DNA from: an uncultured Paenibacillaceae bacterium | GTDB taxonomy: Bacteria > Bacillota > Bacilli > Paenibacillales > DA-C8 | Length of the DNA stretch: 17,389 bases | Assembly (NCBI GenBank): GCA_937957685.1 | Contig: CALGAO010000097.1 | Coordinates: forward strand, 1-17,389 | Direction of reading: 5' to 3' | Part shown: positions 7,993 to 14,254 of the stretch, piece after piece | Layout: each line of letters starts with the position of its first letter | Numbering within the stretch: the stretch's first letter is position 1 | Made by a program: the position numbers and the translations under genes | Notes under the pieces: generated by a model | Database searches by the model: none | What the model saw: only the letters and a program-made list of their open reading frames with translations | What the model was told of the DNA's origin: nothing

Positions 7993-8026
7993 CCGTCATA
8001 TGTTGCTATGTAAGATCTTATGACGG
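7993..8026. repeat. Inverted repeat in the divergent intergenic region
   Basis: CCGTCATA at 7993-8000 and its exact complement TATGACGG at 8019-8026 flank 18 bases. A second perfect palindrome, TAAGATCTTA, lies at 8011-8020 and overlaps the right arm. The pair sits 16 bases before the ATG at 8043, so it could be an operator or a hairpin that affects translation of the first small gene. Confidence 0.5.
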
Positions 8027-8042
8027 GCGGTGCATCACGGAT

Positions 8043-8333
8043 ATGGAGAAGCTGATTACCGAGCTGCTCACGCACGTGGCGAGGGCCCATGAGGAGCTGG
8101 CCTCCATCCTTCATGCATCCAGGGATATCACGATGCATACGGCGCAGGAGCTGGTCGGCACACTTCCGCAGCGCGGCATCGCCAGCAACAAGGAAGCGGT
8201 CCTGGAGAGCGCGCTCGCGCTGGCCGGCAGTGTCGTCGCCTATCTGAACAGCATCGGCGATCTGCAGGAAGCGCTCGCGGACACCCTTGACCCGGTTATG
8301 GAACAGCTGCACGGGGATACGGAGGAAGAATAA
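8043..8333 (+). CDS. Small helical protein, first of three tandem paralogues
   Basis: Not recognised. The 96-residue product is acidic and predicted to be mostly helical, with no signal peptide or membrane segment. An N-terminal helix (about residues 4-24) carries the pattern LLTHVARAHEELASILHAS, shared in outline with the two following genes. The tail is acidic and ends EEE. The ATG at 8043 is the only sensible start, but its ribosome binding site is poor (GGCGGTG ten bases upstream), and an inverted repeat lies just before it. It is followed 22 bp later by the second paralogue, so the three probably form one operon. The position beside gerE and a YhcN-type gene hints at a sporulation role, which is inference only. 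Confidence 0.65.
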   Translation: MEKLITELLTHVARAHEELASILHASRDITMHTAQELVGTLPQRGIASNKEAVLESALALAGSVVAYLNSIGDLQEALADTLDPVMEQLHGDTEEE

Positions 8334-8355
8334 CGGACAGAGAGGGGCATGGGCA

Positions 8356-8679
8356 TTGACGAACAGGCAAGCTTTCACACGAATCCTGGCAGCCAATGCG
8401 AACATCCAGCATCACCTGGCGGTGATCCTGGAAGCGCAGGCCAGGGACATGGCGAAGGTCGGAGCGTGGACCCACTCCCAGGTTCACTCTTCGGGGTACT
8501 CGCTGCATGAAGCGCAATTCAGGGATGCGCTCCGCATCCATGAGCGGATGGTCGAAGTGATCGAAGGGATCACGAAGGTGGAGACGGGACTTGCCAGACA
8601 TATGAAGATGGCGCTGCACAGCGACAGCGACGGGGATTCATCCTCAGACGGGCTTCTGGGGAAATGGCTTGAGACGTAA
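8356..8679 (+). CDS. Small helical protein, second of three tandem paralogues
   Basis: Not recognised. The 107-residue product has an N-terminal helix ILAANANIQHHLAVILEAQ aligned in pattern with its neighbours. Next comes a linker with clustered Trp, His and Ser (about 39-50), a second helix (about 53-85), and a Ser/Asp-rich stretch before the C-terminus. No signal peptide or membrane helix is seen. The TTG start at 8356 has AGAGGGG eight bases upstream; no in-frame ATG fits. It lies 22 bp after the first and 15 bp before the third gene of the array, all co-directional. Confidence 0.65.
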   Translation: MTNRQAFTRILAANANIQHHLAVILEAQARDMAKVGAWTHSQVHSSGYSLHEAQFRDALRIHERMVEVIEGITKVETGLARHMKMALHSDSDGDSSSDGLLGKWLET

Positions 8680-8694
8680 AGGTGAAGCATAACC

Positions 8695-9111
8695 ATGAAT
8701 CAGCTCCACAGGGAAAACGAACTGAGGCTCTCGATCCTGGAAGCGATCGCCCGCTCCCAGCAGGCGCTGGCCAACATCATCGAGAGTGTGGCTGCCGCGC
8801 GGGACAGGAGCATCGTCAGCACGGGCAACGAGCAATCGGCTCGCGAGCTGGAGGCGTTGGCGCGCTACCAGCTGGTGCTGGCGGAGAAAATCCTCAGCCT
8901 CAAGCTGCGCCATATCCGCAACGGGGAGCCCGGCAAGCCGTGGCTGAGCAGCAAGGTGTGCAGCTCAAGCGGCGCGGACCAGCCCCGAGCCCCCATGCTT
9001 CATGCAGCCATGATCACAGCTTGCCGCGGACGAGATAGATGCGACTCGTCTCCTCAAAGATCTCGCCCGGCTTCAATCCGAACAGCCCGATCTCGTCTGC
9101 GGGGAGATTGA
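8695..9111 (+). CDS. Small helical protein, third of three tandem paralogues, with unusual tail
   Basis: Not recognised. As read, 138 residues. Residues 1-80 are a two-helix region with ILEAIARSQQALANIIESV near the start, matching the pattern of the two upstream genes, then a second helix ELEALARYQLVLAEKILSL. Residues from about 85 are Ser/Arg/Pro-rich and unlike the first part; they run 98 bp into the convergent aldose-epimerase gene, read antisense. A one-base shift before 8945 would end the protein at a TGA at 8945-8947 and remove this overlap. The tail may therefore reflect a frameshift, a sequencing error or a lost stop. The ATG has AAAGGTGA nine bases upstream, which is convincing. Confidence 0.6.
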   Translation: MNQLHRENELRLSILEAIARSQQALANIIESVAAARDRSIVSTGNEQSARELEALARYQLVLAEKILSLKLRHIRNGEPGKPWLSSKVCSSSGADQPRAPMLHAAMITACRGRDRCDSSPQRSRPASIRTARSRLRGD

Positions 9112-10009
9112 CATTGGGCGCATTGACAAGGTTGATCTGCGGTTCCGGACAGAAGAACTGTTCGCTGCGGTTATTGTTCCAGATCATCCATTGCTTGAAC
9201 GCCGTTCCCACGTCATACACCAGCGTAACATTCTCCCGGGCATCGTACAGCTCCATGCGGTTGCGGCCGTTCTGCGGCTCGGCTGTATAATGATTGTCCA
9301 TCGCAGCATGGTATGGCGAAGCCGTTCCCTGCTTCATCTGCTCTTCCTCCGCCGTGAGCGGTTGGAATCTGCCGGTCGGCAGCATGCGGTCATTCAGCTC
9401 CCAGCGCTGGCCGATGGTCAGCCGGAACGTATAGTCGGAAGGCTTGCTGTTGGGAGCGAACGGCGCATTGATAGCCGTATGGAAGGCCAGCAGACAAGGC
9501 ATCTCATCCGTGCCTTCATTATGTATGGAAACCTGCTGACGCAGACCGTCCCTGTCGAGCGCGTAACGCAGCCGGACCGTGAAGCGATGCGGCAGATATC
9601 GATAAACAGGATGGCGCTCATCGATCGTCACCGAAAGGACAACCCGGCTCTCCAGCTCATCCGAACCAAAGCCTTCGACGTTCCACGGGATGTCCATCAG
9701 GAAGCCGTGCAGATGATTGTTCGTCGCCGCTTCGTTGACCGGAAACTCGTACACCTTGCCGTTCCATGGGAAGCGGCCGTCCTCGTAACGGTTCGGCGGG
9801 AACAGCACCGGTATGCCGTACACGCCTGGCGCAGCGCGCAGTTCGTCGATCGAACGCGGTTCTCTCAGGATCGTGTATTGATGGGCGTGGTCACGAAGCG
9901 AGATGAGATTCGCACCGATGGCAGGGATCACCGCCGCTTCATAGGACCCGTATCGCAGGATCACAGCATCCTCTCCGAGGAAAGAGCCGCGTATAGCTTC
10001 GATAGACAT
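9014..10009 (-). CDS. Aldose 1-epimerase family protein
   Basis: Aldose 1-epimerases interconvert alpha and beta anomers of sugars; some relatives act on sugar phosphates. The 331-residue protein follows the galactose mutarotase fold. R74 lies in PNRYEDGRFPW, the NHLHGF motif at 98-103 includes the substrate-binding His, the second His is H177 in FHTAINAPF, and the putative catalytic base is E289 in FCPEPQ. The ATG has AGGAGGAG about six bases upstream. It appears monocistronic: a terminator-like hairpin lies upstream at 10126 and the third small gene runs into its 3' end. The true sugar substrate cannot be read from the sequence. Confidence 0.85.
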   Translation of the reverse strand: MSIEAIRGSFLGEDAVILRYGSYEAAVIPAIGANLISLRDHAHQYTILREPRSIDELRAAPGVYGIPVLFPPNRYEDGRFPWNGKVYEFPVNEAATNNHLHGFLMDIPWNVEGFGSDELESRVVLSVTIDERHPVYRYLPHRFTVRLRYALDRDGLRQQVSIHNEGTDEMPCLLAFHTAINAPFAPNSKPSDYTFRLTIGQRWELNDRMLPTGRFQPLTAEEEQMKQGTASPYHAAMDNHYTAEPQNGRNRMELYDARENVTLVYDVGTAFKQWMIWNNNRSEQFFCPEPQINLVNAPNVNLPADEIGLFGLKPGEIFEETSRIYLVRGKL

Positions 10010-10125
10010 TGCATTCTCCTCCTAACCAGGTAATCATTCACCCCCTAGCATATCACATTTCAAGAATCTCGCGTAGCAGGTTATCCCGTGAGGAGCCAGG
10101 CTCCCAACCGCGCTTCACATAAAAC

Positions 10126-10170
10126 AAGGCCATCCCTCGGCCAGCCTCAACCGACCTTCGGGACAGCCTT
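10126..10170. terminator. Hairpin terminator, copy 2 of a repeated 45-nt element
   Basis: AAGGC at 10126-10130 pairs with GCCTT at 10166-10170, with an imperfect inner stem. It has the same length as the element at 46-90 and 35 of 45 identical bases. On the minus strand it is followed by TGTTTTATG, so it would end transcripts of the acidic-protein gene, whose stop is 61 bp away. The outermost pair is A-T here and G-C in copy 1, a compensatory change that supports a folded structure. Confidence 0.65.
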
Positions 10171-10230
10171 CTCCTTATCCATTTCAAGAACGGACAGGCA
10201 GCTTCCCTCGAGGACCTGCGTCGTCACACC

Positions 10231-10719
10231 TCAATCCCCGTCATCCTCGTCCTCATCTTCATCATCTTCGTCGCCACCGTCAGGATCATCCGAATCGTCA
10301 TCATCCGCGTCTTCGCCTTCATCTTCCTCGTCTGCCTCATCAGCATCATCGGCTTCTCTCGTGTCCTCGTCATCATCGTCGTCCTCGTCGTCCGTATCAT
10401 CATCGTCCGTGTCATCATCATCGTCCGTGTCATCATCATCGTCCGTATCATCATCGTCATCGTCCGCATCATCGTCTTCTTCCCCGGCATCATCGGCTTC
10501 TCTCGTGTCCTCGTCTTCGTCGCCATCATCTTCGTCTGCCTCTTCATCATCCCCATCGTCTTCTACGTCTTCATCTGAGTCGTCTTCGTCCTCGTCGTCC
10601 ACTTCCTCATCATCCTCATCATCTGCCATCAAGATCCACGCTTCTTCCTTCTCCTCCTCCTTTGCCGTGAGCTCTTCTTGCATCTCCAGCAATTCCACTG
10701 TTTGTTCCAGATCCGCCAT
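10231..10719 (-). CDS. Extremely acidic Asp/Glu-rich repetitive protein
   Basis: Function unknown. The 162-residue product has a short amphipathic N-terminal segment (MADLEQTVELLEMQEELTAK) and then about 130 residues composed almost wholly of Asp and Glu, broken by Thr, Ala and Gly. Runs such as DDDDDTDDDDDT recur, and the block EDTREADDA appears twice, 48 codons apart. Such a chain should be disordered and strongly anionic, able to bind cations or basic proteins. The ATG at 10719 has AAAGGG nine bases upstream; another ATG six codons earlier has no visible site. A plus-strand frame through the same DNA would encode a Ser-rich chain but runs through the terminator hairpin, so this strand is preferred. 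A hairpin terminator follows. Confidence 0.6.
   Translation of the reverse strand: MADLEQTVELLEMQEELTAKEEEKEEAWILMADDEDDEEVDDEDEDDSDEDVEDDGDDEEADEDDGDEDEDTREADDAGEEDDDADDDDDDTDDDDDTDDDDDTDDDDTDDEDDDDDEDTREADDADEADEEDEGEDADDDDSDDPDGGDEDDEDEDEDDGD
10343..10515. repeat. In-frame repeats inside the acidic-protein gene
   Basis: A 29-base segment is repeated exactly at 10343-10371 and 10487-10515, offset by 144 bases (48 codons). Between them are tandem units of about 15-21 bases built on TCATCATCGTCCGT. All are multiples of three, so they can expand or contract without breaking the frame, and encode Asp/Thr repeats. Confidence 0.85.
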
Positions 10720-10737
10720 TTCTTTCAACCCTTTCAT

Positions 10738-11045
10738 TTAAATGATTTGATGATCATCTGCAAGTGTCCGCATGGCTGTCCACCTGCATGACGGAGACAA
10801 GATTCCCGTTACGCTTCTCGCTGTTGCATGCTCGGAGCCTGATCCCGGATACGCAGGATGATTGTTTACTATCATTCATATTCCGGTTCAGTCGATATAT
10901 ACCACAAAAAAATCCGTATGCCGATAAAACTTTTGCTCCGTCCGTAAGACAAGGCATCTCCAGCTCTCACACGCCTTCAAGCGCGCCGACACACCCTTGA
11001 TGCGCACATCCGCCAGCTTGTACTTCCGGCGCCTGCGCCATCCGG
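10738..11045. other. Non-coding stretch between the acidic-protein gene and the fabH promoter
   Basis: About 300 bases without a convincing gene. A minus-strand open frame (10754-10957, 67 codons) has no ribosome binding site and no recognisable domain. The stretch should hold the promoter of the acidic-protein gene, but no clear -10/-35 pair was found on the minus strand. The base composition changes to AT-rich around 10860-10935, including a run of seven A's. Confidence 0.5.
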
Positions 11046-11074
11046 TTGACGGATCACCCCAGATCGAGTAAAGT
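11046..11074 (+). promoter_or_regulatory. Candidate sigma-A promoter of fabH
   Basis: TTGACG at 11046-11051 matches five of six -35 bases. TAAAGT at 11069-11074 is a moderate -10 after a 17-bp spacer. It lies directly upstream of the FapR-type operator, so bound repressor would cover the transcription start region. Confidence 0.5.
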
Positions 11075-11091
11075 AATAAATGGAATCAGAT

Positions 11092-11108
11092 TTAGTACCT
11101 GGTACTAA
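11092..11108 (+). promoter_or_regulatory. FapR-type operator of fabH
   Basis: TTAGTACCTGGTACTAA is a perfect 17-bp palindrome around a central T and fits the known FapR box (TTAGTACC-n-GGTACTAA-like). FapR represses fatty-acid and phospholipid genes in Gram-positive bacteria and is released by malonyl-CoA. The box sits 36 bases before the fabH start and just downstream of the likely promoter, the position expected for repression. Confidence 0.85.
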
Positions 11109-11144
11109 CATCTAGTTACATATCATGGAGAGGTGAATGATCAG

Positions 11145-12122
11145 ATGTTAACGGCCAGAATCACCGCAATCGGCACGTATGTCCCGGAACGCATCCTGAG
11201 CAACGCGCATCTGGAGCAAATGGTGGAGACAAGCGACGAATGGATCGTGCGGCGAACCGGCATGAGGGAGAGAAGAATCGCCGCTGAACACGAGTTTGCC
11301 AGCGACCTGTGCGTATCCGCCGCGCGCAACCTGACCGAGCGATATGAGGCTGATCTCGGCGACGTTGACCTGATCATCGTCGCGACGAACACGCCGGATT
11401 ACGGATTCCCCAGCACGGCCGCCCAGCTGCAGCATCGGCTCGGCATACAGGGAAGCGCAGCCGCCTTCGATCTGAATGCGGCATGTGCGGGATTTACCTA
11501 CGGGCTCAGCCTTGCGGGACGCCTGATCGAGGCAGGAGCGCATCGCAAGGCGCTGGTCTTCGGTGCCGATACGATGTCCAAATGCGTGGACTATACGGAT
11601 CGCACAACATGCATCCTGTTCGGCGATGGCGCAGGGGCTGCGCTGATCGAGGCCAGGGAAGCGGAGCAGCCTTTCATCTCGGCCTGTCAATACATCACCG
11701 ACGGCAGCGGAGGACAGCACGTATACAGAACCGGCCTGTCACAGCGGATGAACGGCTCTCCTCTCCAGGGCAACGGATATACGGTGCAGAACGGACGGGA
11801 AGTGTACCGCTGGGCGGTCACCTCCGTATCCTCCGGCATCCGCGACCTGCTGCAGGAGGCAGGCATGGCGCCGGAGGAGATCGACTGGTTCGTGCCGCAC
11901 AGCGCCAATATGCGGATGATCGAGGCGATCTGCGAGCGGAGCGGCCTTCCGCTGGAGCGGACGCTGACCAGTGTGGAATGGTATGGCAATACTTCCGCCG
12001 CTTCGATCCCCCTGGCCCTAGCGCCGGCCATCTGCGACGGGCGCGTAAGGAGCGGCGACCGCGTGCTGATGTACGGATTCGGGGCGGGCCTTGTCGGGTG
12101 CGGACTGATCCTGACGATGTGA
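11145..12122 (+). CDS. fabH: Beta-ketoacyl-ACP synthase III (FabH, FabHB/YhfB-like)
   Basis: Starts fatty-acid synthesis by condensing an acyl-CoA primer with malonyl-ACP, and so helps set straight- or branched-chain composition. The 325-residue protein has the catalytic triad Cys114 (in NAACAGF), His252 (in VPHSANMRM) and Asn282 (in YGNTSAASIP), plus the N-terminal TSDEWI..RTGM..RRIA signature. The HSAN form of the His motif resembles the Bacillus FabHB (YhfB) branch more than FabHA (recalled, not searched). The ATG at 11145 has AGGTGA eight bases upstream; an earlier in-frame GTG lies inside that site and is rejected. It stands alone, without fabF, under a FapR-type operator. Confidence 0.95.
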   Translation: MLTARITAIGTYVPERILSNAHLEQMVETSDEWIVRRTGMRERRIAAEHEFASDLCVSAARNLTERYEADLGDVDLIIVATNTPDYGFPSTAAQLQHRLGIQGSAAAFDLNAACAGFTYGLSLAGRLIEAGAHRKALVFGADTMSKCVDYTDRTTCILFGDGAGAALIEAREAEQPFISACQYITDGSGGQHVYRTGLSQRMNGSPLQGNGYTVQNGREVYRWAVTSVSSGIRDLLQEAGMAPEEIDWFVPHSANMRMIEAICERSGLPLERTLTSVEWYGNTSAASIPLALAPAICDGRVRSGDRVLMYGFGAGLVGCGLILTM

Positions 12123-12242
12123 AGAACGGGATGCGCAGCGGCATGGGCTTGTCCGATTCGCAGGTGAAGGATGCGTATCGGCCATTCTCGCAGACAGAGG
12201 CTTGAGATGCCGGCTCTGCCCGACCCGGCGCCATCCCGGCTC

Positions 12243-12267
12243 GGCCGCGGACCGTCGGTCCGCGGCC
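12243..12267. terminator. GC-rich perfect hairpin between convergent genes
   Basis: GGCCGCGGACC at 12243-12253 and its exact complement at 12257-12267 form an 11-bp stem with a 3-nt loop. It starts nine bases beyond the stop of the small Arg-rich gene and 120 bp beyond fabH. No T-run follows on either strand, so it may act as a transcription barrier or 3'-end stabiliser rather than a classical intrinsic terminator. Confidence 0.55.
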
Positions 12268-12275
12268 AATGCCTC

Positions 12276-12473
12276 TCACAGCCCGCGCTGCAGACCCAGC
12301 GCATATCCGGCAGCGAACCCCCGGTCATAAGCCCGGTTAAACGCCCGATGATATGCCGAGGTCACAGACCGCCGGCGGCGTGCTCTCAGCGCCCCGTTGC
12401 GGCGCAGGGGCCATCCGCCTCTCCGGCGGCGATATCTGGCCAGCGACAGGAGCCTGCGGTTCCTGCTGCGCAA
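12276..12473 (-). CDS. Small Arg-rich protein with C-terminal Gly-aromatic repeats
   Basis: Not a recognised family. With the TTG start at 12473, which has AGGAG ten bases upstream, the product is 65 residues, 20 of them Arg. Residues 1-36 are Arg-rich. The C-terminal part (about 40-65) carries a four-residue Gly-aromatic rhythm, RGFAAGYALGLQRGL, that resembles the leader segment of both CgeB-like glycosyltransferases upstream. The frame stays open upstream to a TTG at 12635, but that part overlaps the preceding gene in another frame and looks like a shadow of its Lys/Arg-rich tail. It is the last gene of the minus-strand glycan cluster, about 26 bp after the 130-residue gene. A structural or cargo role at the spore surface is speculation. 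Confidence 0.5.
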   Translation of the reverse strand: MRSRNRRLLSLARYRRRRGGWPLRRNGALRARRRRSVTSAYHRAFNRAYDRGFAAGYALGLQRGL

Positions 12474-12498
12474 GCTTCGGCTTCTCCTGCCGCCCCCC

Positions 12499-12891
12499 CT
12501 AGCCCTTCCTGCCCGCCTTGCCCTTGCGAGCCGCACGATTCTGCGAAGCCTGCCTCCTGATATGCGATATACCCGCCTTCTGCCCGCTCTCACGTTCTTC
12601 ACCTCCCTGTATGGTACTCGCCACGTCTGGTCCAACGAACAGACTGCGCACCAGATTCAGGTCCTCCTCGGTGATCGAATTCGCCCAATCGCGGAAATCA
12701 TGCTGGAATTTCTTCTGCGCCTTGTTGAATTTGAAGAGCCGTTCCGCCATATCCGGCGCCCAGTCATTGGAGAAATCCTGCCAGGCGATGGCCGACATGA
12801 CATCCGTCAGCTGCGAGCATAGCTTGCGGCTCCCGTCCAGCATCTGGACGAAGCGATCGCAAGCGGCATGAAATGGTGTCCTGGCCGCCAT
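12499..12891 (-). CDS. Unknown 130-residue protein in the glycan cluster
   Basis: Not recognised. The first 95 residues look like a compact, mainly helical, aromatic-rich domain (WQDFSNDWAPDMAERLFKFN around 37-56, HDFRDW after it). The last 35 residues are a flexible basic tail, rich in Lys, Arg, Gln and Gly and ending KGKAGRKG. No signal peptide or membrane segment is seen. The ATG at 12891 has AGGAAGGAG ten bases upstream; a GTG three codons earlier is too close to that site. It lies 59 bp after the first CgeB-like gene and is co-directional, so it is likely co-transcribed. A stretch of seven G's on the minus strand begins at the last base of its stop codon. Confidence 0.7.
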   Translation of the reverse strand: MAARTPFHAACDRFVQMLDGSRKLCSQLTDVMSAIAWQDFSNDWAPDMAERLFKFNKAQKKFQHDFRDWANSITEEDLNLVRSLFVGPDVASTIQGGEERESGQKAGISHIRRQASQNRAARKGKAGRKG

Positions 12892-12950
12892 CCAACTCAC
12901 GCTCCTTCCTGTGTCGGGGAATCTGCCGACCAGCCAACCGGCGGCGTCGG

Positions 12951-14168
12951 TCAGGACGGTGTCCCTTGACTTGCCGGCCGAACCCCCGAAGATTCCGAGA
13001 TGATGCGCAGCATATCGGCGATCCGCCTGCGGAACGTATGCTCCTCCAGCACCCGCTTCAATCCCGCTGCAGCGATCGTCTGCCGCGCTTCGATGTTGGC
13101 GAGGTAATAATGGACCTTGTCCACGAACTCCTGCACGCTGGAGAACGTCTCGATCTGACTGCCAGGCTGCAGGAATCTCGGCATATCCTCGCGCACGTCC
13201 GACAGCTGGAAGGCGCCGCAAGCCGTGATCTCATAAGCTCGCGGGTTGAGCGACAACGCCGGCACCCCCGTGCTGTTGCGGTTGTAAGTAATGTCATCGG
13301 ACGCGCGATGCAGATTGACGACGATCCTCGCGCCGTTGTAGTACCTGGCCGTCTCCTCCGGCGACAGCCATTGGTTGAGCCATATATCCGACTTCAGCCG
13401 CCTGTAGTTCCTCATCCGATCCCACCACAGGCCGATGATGCGCAGCTTCTTCCCCCGCAGCATCGGTTCGGCCGCATCGAAGAAATGAACCCGGTTCCAG
13501 AATGCGGTGCCGATGAAGCAGATGTCCGACAGATATTTCGGGGGGACCTGCATCGGCCGGTAAATCTGTGGTTCAACCCCAAGCGGCATATAATGGGCGC
13601 TCTTGTGACCCATATCCTGGTACAGCCGATAGCAGCTCAATTCGATGGTGAACACATGATCGTAATGAAAAGCCATCGTCGTCGTCGAATCCGTGTAGTA
13701 CGGATCGTCCACGAACCACACCGCTGTGCGGATGCCCATGTTGCGCAGCCCCTCCAGCATCACGGGCGAGAACATCTGCACGCCATCCAGCGCGATGGCG
13801 ACCTGCGGTCGGAACTGTCTGGCTGCGGCGAGCACGTCGTCATACGGCCGCACCACCGTCAGTTCGGCGACCTGTTGACCGAGATTGGCGGCGATGATCT
13901 GATCGAGCGGCGCGTAAGGCACACCGAGGCCGGAAGTGATGTACATCACCCGGAACGGATGAACCGGAGGCGCGATCCCCCGGACGGAGTTCTCGACCGC
14001 CCTGCATCTGCCGAGCCGGTACCCCTGCTCCCAGCCGTATTGATAGCCTTCTCTCCTCGCTTGCGACAGGCGCCTTGCGCGGATACGCTTGCCTGTTCGC
14101 AACCTTCGCCCGGATGCGCTTCGCCCGCCTGGGCTGACCAGCCTACGGGTTCCAAGCCGATTCACCAT
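12951..14168 (-). CDS. CgeB-like glycosyltransferase with Arg-rich leader (first of two paralogues)
   Basis: A likely GT-B fold glycosyltransferase of the CgeB/DUF3880 plus Glyco_trans_1_2 type; relatives decorate the outermost spore layer. The 405-residue protein has an unusual Arg-rich leader (about 1-60) that ends in the repeat GYQYGWEQGYRLG at 41-53. The enzyme proper follows from about residue 74. It shares blocks with its downstream-numbered paralogue: GIRTAVWFVDDPYY, SDICFIGTAFWNRVHFFD, YYNGARIVVNLHR and NPRAYEITACGAFQLSDVRED. The ATG at 14168 has GGGAGG nine bases upstream and is preferred to an ATG ten codons earlier with no good site. It follows the second paralogue by 86 bp on the same strand. 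Donor and acceptor are unknown. Confidence 0.85.
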   Translation of the reverse strand: MVNRLGTRRLVSPGGRSASGRRLRTGKRIRARRLSQARREGYQYGWEQGYRLGRCRAVENSVRGIAPPVHPFRVMYITSGLGVPYAPLDQIIAANLGQQVAELTVVRPYDDVLAAARQFRPQVAIALDGVQMFSPVMLEGLRNMGIRTAVWFVDDPYYTDSTTTMAFHYDHVFTIELSCYRLYQDMGHKSAHYMPLGVEPQIYRPMQVPPKYLSDICFIGTAFWNRVHFFDAAEPMLRGKKLRIIGLWWDRMRNYRRLKSDIWLNQWLSPEETARYYNGARIVVNLHRASDDITYNRNSTGVPALSLNPRAYEITACGAFQLSDVREDMPRFLQPGSQIETFSSVQEFVDKVHYYLANIEARQTIAAAGLKRVLEEHTFRRRIADMLRIISESSGVRPASQGTPS

Positions 14169-14254
14169 ATTTGCCGTCCTCCCATTTCTCCCAATCATGG
14201 ATCACCATGAGCAATTTGCAAACACCTTCTTCGGCACATGGATCAACTGCCCCA

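Noticed and set aside
10343..10515. CRISPR-like array
   Set aside because: The short repeats are in-frame codon repeats (Asp/Thr) without regular unique spacers, so they are coding repeats and not a CRISPR array.
10088..10741. Plus-strand Ser-rich open frame opposite the acidic-protein gene
   Set aside because: It reads through the terminator hairpin at 10126-10170 and has no good ribosome binding site. Its Ser runs are the antisense of GAY/GAR repeats. The minus-strand frame has a sensible N-terminus, a start site and a terminator.
10754..10957. Minus-strand 67-codon frame upstream of the acidic-protein gene
   Set aside because: No ribosome binding site, no recognisable domain, and it lies where the promoter of the acidic-protein gene should be.
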